Assembly (NCBI GenBank): GCA_002450755.1
Contig: DKAI01000169.1
Location: 1 to 13,013 of the forward strand
DNA length: 13,013 bases
Reading direction: 5' to 3'
Source of the DNA: Deltaproteobacteria bacterium UBA6930
GTDB taxonomy: Bacteria > Myxococcota_A > UBA9160 > UBA6930
Position numbers and translations under genes: made by a program. This document shows positions 1 to 6,703 of this stretch, one piece after another; positions within the stretch are counted from its first letter, which is position 1; each line of letters opens with the position of its first letter. Under the pieces are notes generated by a model that saw nothing but the letters and a program-made list of their open reading frames with translations, did not search any database and had not been told where the DNA came from.

Positions 1-441
1 AAGAAGAAATCCGTTGCTGGTACGAGTCGCGGCAGTTTGAATGGCCGCGACATCGCTACCACTCTGCGGCTCTGTGAGAGAGAACACTCCTTGGATCTCG
101 CCGGCTTTCATCCGTGGTAGATAGCGATCTCGAAGTTTTTCATTCCCATCACCAAGAATGGCCCATGCGAGATAGTTGTGTGAGATTAAAGCAAGAGCGA
201 ATGGGAAAAAGCCTGCTGAAAGCTCTTCAGCGATGTGGCCTACATTCCTGTAGGAAAGTTTTGGTCCGAAAGGTTCAGGTGCCATAACGAGGGTAAGGCC
301 TGCTTTAGCTGCCTCTCGGTGTAAGGATTCAGGGAATAACCCAGCCATTTCCCATTCCTGGGCTTTGTCGACCAGGTGATCTCGTGCAAAACTTCGCGCA
401 GCATTTTTCCACTCAGCAGAATCGATAACTGATTTGGCCAT
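1..441 (-). CDS. acyl-CoA dehydrogenase, N-terminal part (runs off left edge)
   Basis: Reading the minus strand from ATG at 441 to the window edge gives 147 uninterrupted codons; the rest of the gene lies outside. Residues 119-130 read FSLTEPQSGSD, the first acyl-CoA dehydrogenase family signature, which contacts FAD and substrate; the helical N-terminal domain precedes it (about residues 1-115). The family oxidises an acyl-CoA to the 2,3-enoyl-CoA and passes electrons to electron transfer flavoprotein in the cytoplasm. The catalytic Glu lies in the missing C-terminal half, so substrate class cannot be judged. GGAA five bases before the ATG serves as a modest ribosome binding site. It diverges from the EamA gene with 35 bases between starts. 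It differs clearly from the complete acyl-CoA dehydrogenase at 3622-4785 (QSGSD versus DCGTD in the signature), so the two are paralogues rather than a duplication. Confidence 0.9.
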   Translation of the reverse strand, partial: MAKSVIDSAEWKNAARSFARDHLVDKAQEWEMAGLFPESLHREAAKAGLTLVMAPEPFGPKLSYRNVGHIAEELSAGFFPFALALISHNYLAWAILGDGNEKLRDRYLPRMKAGEIQGVFSLTEPQSGSDVAAIQTAATRTSNGFLL

Positions 442-476
442 AATTTCCGTTTTTTCTACCATTGAGGGTCGATCGC

Positions 477-1376
477 ATGAATACCATTCTAACTCCAACA
501 GGTCTTAAAAGTGTCGTATTGCTTCTGGCACTTGTGGCCCTCTGGGGAACTGCATTCGCTGTTTTGAAAGTTGCTATCAGGGACCTCTCTCCGATCGAGG
601 TGGCTGCAGGCCGATTAATTACGGCTGCGATTGTTTTAAATCTGTGGCTGTTTCTTAGCGGCTCTAGGTATCCGAAGGATGCAAGACGGTGGAGTTTTTT
701 CCTCATTCTGTCGATCTTAGGAAGCGTTATTCCATTTACGGTTATTGCTTGGGGACAAAAATCTGTCTCGAGCGGAACGGCAGGACTTCTCATGGGAGTA
801 ATTCCGCTTTTTACTTTGTTTTTGGCGCATTTCTATGCACCCGGTGAACGAATGAATTTATTTCAGTGCTTAGGTTTTTTGCTTGGATTTGCCGGTATAG
901 CGACACTCATGGGTCCTGAAGCAATCATGCAGTTAGGTGGGACGTCAGATGATTTTCTCAGGCAAGCTGCCATATTGTTTGGTGCTTTTTGCTACGCGTT
1001 GAATGCGATTGTCGTTCGCCGACTGCCGGAGACTTCTTCGCTGATCTCTGCAGCAGCTGTTATGACTCTGGGTGCTTTCTTAGTCTGCCCAGTTGTTTTG
1101 ATTAATTTTTCACAGTTCCGCGAGGTGAGTTGGTCGTCCATTGTTGCGGTGATCTGGCTAGGGACTGTCTCAACCGCCGTAGCAACGGTACTGCTTTACA
1201 AACTAATCTTTTTGTCGGGCGCCACTTTTGCTTCTTTGATGAATTATTTAATTCCCTGCGTAGCACTAGTAAGCGGTACGCTATTTCTCGATGAGATAAT
1301 TGATTATCGAGCCGGCTTCGCCTTGTTCCTGATCCTTTCAGGGATTGGAATCAGTCAACTCCTCAGGGAAACCTAG
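477..1376 (+). CDS. EamA-family (drug/metabolite transporter superfamily) permease
   Basis: Encodes 299 residues, the usual length for a ten-helix EamA transporter built from two repeated five-helix halves (roughly residues 8-140 and 165-295). The sequence is dominated by hydrophobic stretches, begins with a helix carrying ALWGTAFAVLK near residues 20-31, and has the GRL motif after helix 2 typical of the family. Members sit in the inner membrane and mostly export amino acids, metabolites or toxic small molecules; the substrate cannot be read from sequence. I start it at ATG 477 because GAGGG at 464-468 is eight bases upstream; a TTG at 462 in frame would bury that site. Its stop codon shares the tetranucleotide CTAG (1373-1376) with the stop of the convergent LLM gene. 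It may export a product or intermediate of the neighbouring catabolic genes, which is inference. Confidence 0.88.
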   Translation: MNTILTPTGLKSVVLLLALVALWGTAFAVLKVAIRDLSPIEVAAGRLITAAIVLNLWLFLSGSRYPKDARRWSFFLILSILGSVIPFTVIAWGQKSVSSGTAGLLMGVIPLFTLFLAHFYAPGERMNLFQCLGFLLGFAGIATLMGPEAIMQLGGTSDDFLRQAAILFGAFCYALNAIVVRRLPETSSLISAAAVMTLGAFLVCPVVLINFSQFREVSWSSIVAVIWLGTVSTAVATVLLYKLIFLSGATFASLMNYLIPCVALVSGTLFLDEIIDYRAGFALFLILSGIGISQLLRET

Positions 1377-2452
1377 GAAATCTTACGCTCCCAGGAGTGG
1401 AAGAGGTCTCCTGCACTTTCGGCGAACATTTTCATCATGGAGCGAGTCTGATCGTAAGGAATACTAGAATAGCTGAAGCATCCGCTGGTCTCAAAATCAC
1501 CAATTAGCTCTCGTCGCTTTTCCATCTTGTCGCAAATCATGGCTGGATCGCCCCATAAATTTGCTGCAAGGAAACCCTCGACCATAGCCTCCTTACCCAT
1601 TTCTGCCATCTGCTCTGCGGCATTGGCGTAATGCTGATAGGAAGTCCCAGCTTCAGTAAAGTGCTGCTTTTCAAGCATCTCGTAGTGATCGAGCACATGC
1701 ATCAGGTAGTGCGTCATTTTATCTCGTGCAACTTCCTCTGCCTTTTTGACGTCTTTGTCGATCGAAATAAAGTCAGCAATAACAAATGGGGGAGCATCCT
1801 CGCCCTGCTTGGACCGGAAGTTCTCCTTATAACCGTTGCACGCATCCACCATGCTCTCCCAGGGGAATTGGGAAAACATCATTGCACCCATACCAAGTTC
1901 TGCCGCTACTTCAAACGAGTCGGGTGACATGCACACCATGAAACGACGCCCCTTAAAGCCCCTTATTGGTCTTGGTCTGACTTCAACTCGTGGCTGCGGA
2001 TAGTACTTTCCGTTTCCTTCGACGAATCCCTCCTCACAACCTCGAACTATCATTTCGGCGGCCTCGTTAAAGCGTTCACGTGCCTCAGACATGTCTTGTC
2101 TAAAACCGGTGTACTCGCGGCGAGCAAGACCGCGACCCAGACCCATTACGGCTCGTCCGTCGGACAAGTGATCAAGCATGGTAAGCTTTTCCACCATTCT
2201 AAGCGGATCGTTCCACGGAACTATGATCGCACCGGTCGCAAGAAGAAGTCTCTTGGTTCGCGCTGCGATATAACTTAAATACTGAAGATTATCGGGACAG
2301 ATGGAATAATCTGTAAAGTGATGTTCAACGGTCCAAACGATATCAAAACCCATTTGTTCAGATTCAATAATTGATTCGACTTCTTTTCGAAACATTTCAG
2401 TGTCGTTGTGATCTTTGTGGGCTTGGATAACTTGCTGAATTCCAAACTTCAT
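1373..2452 (-). CDS. luciferase-like (LLM class) flavin-dependent monooxygenase, LuxA-type
   Basis: A full-length 359-residue TIM-barrel protein of the bacterial luciferase-like family. Residues 40-46 read WTVEHHF followed by TDY, closely matching the LuxA segment WLLEHHFTEF, so His44 and His45 fall at the same residue numbers as the catalytic His44/His45 of bacterial luciferase alpha subunit. Further shared signatures are TGAIIVPWNDPLR (73-85) and LDHLSDGR (93-100). The reactive Cys106 of LuxA is Gly here (GLGRG, 104-108). Family members use FMNH2 and O2 to oxidise aldehydes, sulfonates, amines or similar substrates; a separate flavin reductase normally supplies FMNH2, and none is obvious nearby. 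No LuxB-like partner is adjacent. AGGAAAG seven bases before the ATG is the ribosome binding site. It lies 121 bases downstream of the ferrochelatase gene on the same strand and could be transcribed separately. Confidence 0.9.
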   Translation of the reverse strand: MKFGIQQVIQAHKDHNDTEMFRKEVESIIESEQMGFDIVWTVEHHFTDYSICPDNLQYLSYIAARTKRLLLATGAIIVPWNDPLRMVEKLTMLDHLSDGRAVMGLGRGLARREYTGFRQDMSEARERFNEAAEMIVRGCEEGFVEGNGKYYPQPRVEVRPRPIRGFKGRRFMVCMSPDSFEVAAELGMGAMMFSQFPWESMVDACNGYKENFRSKQGEDAPPFVIADFISIDKDVKKAEEVARDKMTHYLMHVLDHYEMLEKQHFTEAGTSYQHYANAAEQMAEMGKEAMVEGFLAANLWGDPAMICDKMEKRRELIGDFETSGCFSYSSIPYDQTRSMMKMFAESAGDLFHSWERKIS

Positions 2453-2485
2453 AAGGGATCTTTCCTTTCGGCTATGTTTCGGCGC

Positions 2486-2496
2486 GGTGACTCACC
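2486..2496. promoter_or_regulatory. 11-bp palindrome upstream of LLM1, candidate operator
   Basis: GGTGA-C-TCACC is a perfect dyad about 34-44 bases before the start codon of the LLM gene, inside the 121-base space separating it from ferrochelatase. Position and symmetry suit a repressor or activator half-site pair, but no matching regulator is encoded in the window, no second copy was seen, and no convincing -35/-10 pair could be placed nearby. Confidence 0.25.
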
Positions 2497-2570
2497 CGAT
2501 GTGGGAGGGGCGGACCGATTGTGTATCACTGTTAATTGTACCGGACCCCGTGGGGAATACTAGATGAATC

Positions 2571-2586
2571 TACCTACCTACCTACC
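2571..2586. repeat. (TACC)x4 tetranucleotide repeat forming the hemH stop codon
   Basis: Four perfect TACC units, read on the coding (minus) strand as GGTA units, encode the last three residues Val-Gly-Arg and the TAG stop of ferrochelatase. Because a four-base unit read in triplets always produces GTA GGT AGG TAG, gaining units, or losing one, should leave the protein unchanged. Confidence 0.8.
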
Positions 2587-3599
2587 CACCCGGCAAGTTC
2601 GGGTTCCAGGAGAGATTGGGCCATTTCGACTGCTGCGGGTCCGTCATTTAGGCAACGCAAGAGTGCAAAGTGACTTCCGCCTGACGCAAGAAATGTTTGT
2701 CTTCCCCTAATACCGATTTCTTCGAGGGTTTCTATACAGTCGACTGCAAACCCTGGACAGAGTACTGCGATTTTTTTTATTCCTTCTGACGGCAACTCTT
2801 TTAGTCGAGTATCGGTGAATGGCTGAAGCCATTGGCTCGGTCCAAACCTTGATTGGAAACTAAACTCAAATTTCGAATCGGGCAGATTTAAAGTTGTTTT
2901 CAAGGCATCCGCAGTACGAAGACAATGGTCGAGGTAGGGATCGCCTCGCTCGATATATGCTACAGGAAGTCCGTGAAAGGAAAGTAGAAGGCGTTCCGGT
3001 TCCCAGGTAAGAGCATCAAGCGAATCTTCAATACTCCTTTTAAGAGCATTGATATACGCGGATTTGTCAAAATATGGCGGAACTATTCGTATTGCAGGTT
3101 GTTTTCGAAGGCACGTTAAACATTTCCCCAAACTATCGATGACCGATGCAGTGGTACTGGCAGAGTATTGCGGGTAGAGAGGCCAAACCACGATGCGCTC
3201 AATGCCTTTTTGACTTAGATAGGTTACACGGTCCTCGATCGAAGGGCGGCCATATCGCATAGCCCAGTCAATGCGCAGGCCCTCAAGCTTTAATGCAAGC
3301 TTTTCACTAAGTCTTCTAGTGCCACCTCTCAAGGGAGATTCGTCGTTAGATGCATCCCAGATTGCCTCGTAAGCCTTCGCACTTTTGCCCGATCGGAATG
3401 GCAAGATAAATACTCGAAGTATTATCCACCATAGTATTCGTGGAGCTTCAATGACTCGCGGATCAGATAGAAATTCTCTCAAGTACTGGCGTAAAGCTGA
3501 AGTTGTCGGAGAAGTTGGTGTCCCAAGGTTTACCAGTAGTACAGCGATATCATTCGATTCTTTTTTCAACATCGGTTGAGAGAGCTTAGCTGAAGACAT
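2574..3599 (-). CDS. hemH: ferrochelatase (protohaem ferro-lyase)
   Basis: Inserts Fe2+ into protoporphyrin IX, the last step of haem b synthesis. The 341-residue product is normal for the family. It opens with VLLVNLGTP (20-28), carries SFHGLP with the metal-binding/catalytic His209, GDPY and a Cys/Thr pair at 219-229, FQSRFGPSQWLQP (248-260), and CPGFAVDCIETLEEI with the invariant Glu290. The His209-Glu290 spacing of 81 equals that of His183-Glu264 in the Bacillus subtilis enzyme. The start is uncertain: no good Shine-Dalgarno precedes ATG 3599, and Met10 is an alternative just before the conserved core. It is the last gene of the minus-strand operon, 22 bases after the acyl-CoA dehydrogenase, an unusual place for a haem gene; weak initiation may be helped by coupling. 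The extreme C-terminus is encoded by the TACC repeat. Confidence 0.95.
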   Translation of the reverse strand: MSSAKLSQPMLKKESNDIAVLLVNLGTPTSPTTSALRQYLREFLSDPRVIEAPRILWWIILRVFILPFRSGKSAKAYEAIWDASNDESPLRGGTRRLSEKLALKLEGLRIDWAMRYGRPSIEDRVTYLSQKGIERIVVWPLYPQYSASTTASVIDSLGKCLTCLRKQPAIRIVPPYFDKSAYINALKRSIEDSLDALTWEPERLLLSFHGLPVAYIERGDPYLDHCLRTADALKTTLNLPDSKFEFSFQSRFGPSQWLQPFTDTRLKELPSEGIKKIAVLCPGFAVDCIETLEEIGIRGRQTFLASGGSHFALLRCLNDGPAAVEMAQSLLEPELAGWVGR

Positions 3600-3621
3600 C
3601 GATAATTTTCATAAATCAAAT

Positions 3622-4785
3622 CTACTTAGCCGGATAACGTTGAATAAGTTGCTTGGCGATTATCAAGCGTTGAATTTCATTGGTGCCTTCACCAATAGCG
3701 AGTAACGGTGCATCTCTATAAAGGCGTTCCACAATAAATTCTGGCGAGTAACCGTAGCCCCCGTGAATCCGCAAAGCTTCCAACGAATTTTCCAGCGCAG
3801 TTTCAGATGCGAAGAGTTTTGCCATTCCAGCCTCCATATCGCATCTCTCTCCCCTATCATAGGAAGAAGCCGCGTTTTCGACTAATGCACGGGCGGCAGC
3901 AACCTTCGTAGCCATATCTGCGAGCTTTATCTGAATTGCTTGATGTTCCCCGATGGGCTTGCCAAAAGTTTTTCTTTGCTGGGAGTAGCGGACCGATTCT
4001 TCAAGCGCTGCTTGCGAGACTCCAACACCTCTCGCTGCCACATTAATACGCCCTAGCTCGAGGCCTCCGGCAGTATGAACAAAGCCCTGGCCCTCTTTGC
4101 CACCGATCAAACAATTTTCCGAAATTCGGTAGTCGCTAAAAACCAACTCAGCGCTATCGATTCCTCGGTAGCCAAGTTTCTTCAGTTTTCGACTCACTTC
4201 GAAACCAGGACCTTTTTCGGCTATGAAAAGGCTCATTCCTTGATGGCGCGGGTTGGCTTCCATGTCTGTTTTTACGAGTAGAGCGAAACAACTCCCGTAG
4301 ATTGCGTTAGAGATCCACGTTTTAGTACCGTTTACCAGATATCCGTCTCCGTCACGTTTCGCAAAAGTCCGAATTGCCTGCAAATCAGTTCCGCAGTCAG
4401 GCTCAGTAAGGGCGAGCCCACCGCGAAGTTCACCGCTAGAAAATTTTGGTAAAAAGATGTTCTTTTGCTCTTTGGTTCCAAACCTTTGAACGGCAGATGC
4501 CATAATTAGATGGGAGTTGATTATGCCAGAAACGGACATCCAAACCCGAGAAATTCTTTCGATCATTTTTGCGTAGGTAGAGGCGCTAAGACCCAAACCA
4601 CCATATTGAGTTTCGATAATCGATCCAAAGAGACCGAGTTCTTTCATTTTTCCAACGATATCTTCAGGGTATTTGTCCTCAGCTTCCAATTCTTGGGCGT
4701 ATGGAGCTACATCCCTCTCGAGAAATTTCTCCAATGTGTCGAGTATTAATGCCTCTTGGTCTTCGTTAGAGATTGTTTCTGCCAT
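3622..4785 (-). CDS. acyl-CoA dehydrogenase
   Basis: A complete 387-residue FAD enzyme of the short/medium-chain acyl-CoA dehydrogenase type, oxidising an acyl-CoA to its trans-2-enoyl-CoA with electrons going to electron transfer flavoprotein. LTEPDCGTD at 126-134 is the first family signature; the C-terminal signature runs through IHGGYGYSPEF and AIGEGTNEIQR, placing the catalytic base at Glu366, the short/medium-chain and glutaryl-type position. The usual Tyr before EGT is Gly here (GEGTNE). Substrate chain length or branching cannot be decided. AAGGAA just before ATG 4785 is the ribosome binding site and lies in the 12 bases after the MaoC stop, so the two are coexpressed. Dehydrogenase followed by hydratase chemistry is two consecutive beta-oxidation-like steps, suggesting that the MaoC product hydrates the enoyl-CoA made here. 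Confidence 0.95.
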   Translation of the reverse strand: MAETISNEDQEALILDTLEKFLERDVAPYAQELEAEDKYPEDIVGKMKELGLFGSIIETQYGGLGLSASTYAKMIERISRVWMSVSGIINSHLIMASAVQRFGTKEQKNIFLPKFSSGELRGGLALTEPDCGTDLQAIRTFAKRDGDGYLVNGTKTWISNAIYGSCFALLVKTDMEANPRHQGMSLFIAEKGPGFEVSRKLKKLGYRGIDSAELVFSDYRISENCLIGGKEGQGFVHTAGGLELGRINVAARGVGVSQAALEESVRYSQQRKTFGKPIGEHQAIQIKLADMATKVAAARALVENAASSYDRGERCDMEAGMAKLFASETALENSLEALRIHGGYGYSPEFIVERLYRDAPLLAIGEGTNEIQRLIIAKQLIQRYPAK

Positions 4786-4797
4786 TGGATTCCTTAT

Positions 4798-5304
4798 TTA
4801 TTTTTCGAGGTAATATTCTTTGGTGGGGATGAGTGCACTTCTCTCAAAAGTCATGAAAACTGTACCATCTGCTTTAATACCGGTAGTCTTCACCGTTACG
4901 ATTCCCTGATTGGGTCTCGTCTTTGACTCTCTCTTAGACAGAACCTCGCTCTCCGCATAGATCGTGTCTCCAATAAAAACAGGTTGAGTCAGCCTAATGT
5001 CAGTCATGTGGAGGTTTGCAATGGCCTTTTGACTGATGTCGCTAACCGACATTCCCAGCACCATCGAGATTGTTAGTGCACTATTAACAAGCGGTTTCTT
5101 AAATTCTGTCTCCCCTGCGTAGTTGAAGTCGAAATGGAGAGGGTGGGTGTTCATCGTGAGTAAAGTGAACCAAGTATTGTCTGCTTCCAGTATTGTTCTT
5201 CCCGGCTGATGCTCGTAAATATCTCCGACCTCGAACTCATCAAAGTAGCGGCCAATATCTTCGCGGTAACGCCTCTCGCCTACTTTATTTACTTTGTAAC
5301 TCAC
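4798..5304 (-). CDS. MaoC-like hot-dog dehydratase/enoyl-CoA hydratase (GTG start)
   Basis: Encodes 168 residues of a single hot-dog domain: GRYFDEFEVGDIYEHQPGR (18-36), the helix segment with ADNTWFTLLTMNTHPLHFD (41-59), and the C-terminal strands. I place the start at GTG 5304 because GGAGGAG lies six bases upstream and homologous conservation begins around residue 15; the open frame extends to an ATG at 5445, but that stretch overlaps the Nudix coding region and looks unrelated to MaoC. This gives a 20-base overlap with the Nudix gene and probable translational coupling. The family hydrates enoyl-CoAs or dehydrates hydroxyacyl-CoAs. The classic GDxNPxH active-site motif appears as MNTHPLH (51-57), with Asn52 where the catalytic Asp is expected and His57 kept, so the exact reaction is uncertain. 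The next gene is an acyl-CoA dehydrogenase. Confidence 0.9.
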   Translation of the reverse strand: MSYKVNKVGERRYREDIGRYFDEFEVGDIYEHQPGRTILEADNTWFTLLTMNTHPLHFDFNYAGETEFKKPLVNSALTISMVLGMSVSDISQKAIANLHMTDIRLTQPVFIGDTIYAESEVLSKRESKTRPNQGIVTVKTTGIKADGTVFMTFERSALIPTKEYYLEK

Positions 5305-5893
5305 AGTTTTCTCCTCCGAAGCCCGGCTCTTGTCGATTTTCAAGAATACTTCTTTGTAGGGTTTCAACAATGTGACGGGTACTCGAAAATGCCAACTCGG
5401 GAAGCTCATCAATTTGAAAAAAGTACGCGGCAGTTGCATCATCACCTGCTTTGAGCTGACCGCCAGAGCTCACTCCAAGATAAACAATAGTTATGTCAGC
5501 TCCGCCCTGCTCAGGGTTATACAGAACATCCAACAGCTTGCAGTTATCTATAATCAGTCCTGTTTCTTCCAATGTCTCTCTCGCTGCAGCAAGTGCGGGG
5601 TCTTCATGTGGATTCAAATAGCCACCCGGGAGGCTCCATTTGTCTTTTTCAGGCGGATATCGACGTTTTACCAGGAGTAATTTGTCGTGGGAATAAATTG
5701 CGGTTGTTACTGCGACTTTTGCTTCTTGGTATCGAACGTGGCCACATGACTGGCACGTTCGATATGTCGCGTGGTTGTTGGGTTCTTCAACTAATCTAGC
5801 TCCGCACTTGCTACAAAAGTTGTCAGTTCCGTTTTTATGGTTAGGAGAGATGTCATGCTCTGTATTTTTAACTTTTGTTTTGTCCTCGTTCAT
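5285..5893 (-). CDS. Nudix hydrolase with N-terminal zinc ribbon
   Basis: A 202-residue protein with two parts. Cys27-x2-Cys30 and Cys47-x2-Cys50 form a zinc ribbon like that of NudC-type NADH pyrophosphatases. The Nudix domain (about 58-180) has an intact Nudix box at 91-113: G91, E97, then RETLEETGL, the Mg2+-binding and catalytic REUXEEXGU pattern. It hydrolyses a nucleoside diphosphate linked to some moiety X; NADH, ADP-ribose, CoA derivatives and FAD are all possible, and the NudC specificity motif SQPWPFPxS is not present, so I do not call it NudC. It sits nine bases after the SAM adenosyltransferase stop, with only a weak GAAAG-type ribosome site, and overlaps the MaoC start by 20 bases. 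A CoA- or adenosine-related housecleaning role would fit the neighbours, which is inference. Confidence 0.93.
   Translation of the reverse strand: MNEDKTKVKNTEHDISPNHKNGTDNFCSKCGARLVEEPNNHATYRTCQSCGHVRYQEAKVAVTTAIYSHDKLLLVKRRYPPEKDKWSLPGGYLNPHEDPALAAARETLEETGLIIDNCKLLDVLYNPEQGGADITIVYLGVSSGGQLKAGDDATAAYFFQIDELPELAFSSTRHIVETLQRSILENRQEPGFGGENCELQSK
5298..5321 (-). promoter_or_regulatory. ribosome binding site deciding the MaoC GTG start
   Basis: On the minus strand GGAGGAG (5311-5317) is followed six bases later by GTG (5304-5302). It lies inside the 3' end of the Nudix gene, 24 or more bases before that gene's stop, and is the strongest Shine-Dalgarno sequence in this operon, which argues against the upstream ATG at 5445. 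Confidence 0.75.
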
Positions 5894-5902
5894 TATTTTC
5901 TT

Positions 5903-6703
5903 TCAGCGGCTTCTAACCACCACCGGCGATCCCCGACCTAATCCAAGTGATTCAGAAGCATTTTGCTCAGCGCGGGCAATTTCCAAGACATCGAATGAGT
6001 TGATAAGTGCTAGGTAGTCTCCCGGCGAAGCATCTGCATAGGTTCTTAACAAGGGTATGTATCTCCCGGATACCTCCACCGTAGGTTTGGATAATTGTTT
6101 CACCATATTGTTTTCGATATTCGTTATTAGATTTCCGAAATGATCAGTGGTGATAACAATCCCTCGAATTTCCTTGGATCGAAGTTCGGCAGGTTCTATT
6201 AACGAAGGGACGTACTCTTCAGTTGGGTTGAGAAGTCTTATGGAGGAAATTTCTCCCGAGGAAAGCTCAGCGGCTAACGGAGCGAATATATCACGGCCAT
6301 GGAACGTTGCACTTTTAGCTACTATTCCAAGATTCTGGAGCACGTTCTCGTCCGCAGTATAAGGTGTGCCGGAAGTGCGTTCGATCACGTTTGCAAGCAA
6401 TCCATTATCCGGGGCGACGAATGCGTGCCCCATTCCTTCAACCACCAAAAGACTCCGGTCGGTTCCGACACCAGGATCAACAACAGCGAGGTGCACTGTT
6501 CCCTTAGGAAAGTATGGGAAAGATTTTTCGAGCCAAAACCCCGCCTCTGCGGGCCAATGGACATACGTCTCATTTGTGAGATCCACGAGTTTTGCTTCTG
6601 GAAATCGTTTGAGGATCACACCTTTCATTACACCAACAAACGGACCACGATGTCCAAAGTCGGTTGTTATTGTGATAATTCCGCTCGGTGTAAATGAATT
6701 CAC
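5903..6703 (-). CDS. SAM hydroxide adenosyltransferase (DUF62 / SAM hydrolase, chlorinase-fluorinase superfamily)
   Basis: Members studied so far use an activated water to split S-adenosylmethionine into adenosine and L-methionine. The 266-residue protein has the family hallmarks: ITTDFG (12-17) with the SAM-binding Asp15, FVGVMKGVIL (22-31), VVDPGVGTDR (74-83), APDNGLL (97-103) and FHGRDIFAP (134-142). The conserved activating triad is present as Asp76, Arg83 and His135, with the same seven-residue Asp-Arg spacing as in the archaeal prototype, so hydrolysis rather than halogenation is expected. The start is GTG 6703, whose GTGA overlaps the stop of the metF-like gene; initiation probably depends on coupling because the ribosome site is poor. 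The pairing with a methylene-THF reductase is notable: one makes methyl groups for methionine, the other breaks SAM back to methionine and adenosine. Confidence 0.92.
   Translation of the reverse strand: MNSFTPSGIITITTDFGHRGPFVGVMKGVILKRFPEAKLVDLTNETYVHWPAEAGFWLEKSFPYFPKGTVHLAVVDPGVGTDRSLLVVEGMGHAFVAPDNGLLANVIERTSGTPYTADENVLQNLGIVAKSATFHGRDIFAPLAAELSSGEISSIRLLNPTEEYVPSLIEPAELRSKEIRGIVITTDHFGNLITNIENNMVKQLSKPTVEVSGRYIPLLRTYADASPGDYLALINSFDVLEIARAEQNASESLGLGRGSPVVVRSR

Noticed and set aside
413..793. 126-codon minus-strand ORF opposite the EamA gene
   Set aside because: It overlaps the EamA coding region and the acyl-CoA dehydrogenase start; composition is rich in Arg/Ser/Pro as expected of a shadow frame.
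5305..5445. N-terminal extension of the MaoC protein back to ATG 5445
   Set aside because: The 47 codons overlap Nudix coding sequence in another frame and lack a good ribosome site; GGAGGAG before GTG 5304 marks the better start.
5285..5893. Naming the Nudix protein NudC (NADH pyrophosphatase)
   Set aside because: The zinc ribbon and Nudix box fit, but the downstream SQPWPFPxS specificity motif is missing and the protein is shorter than NudC.
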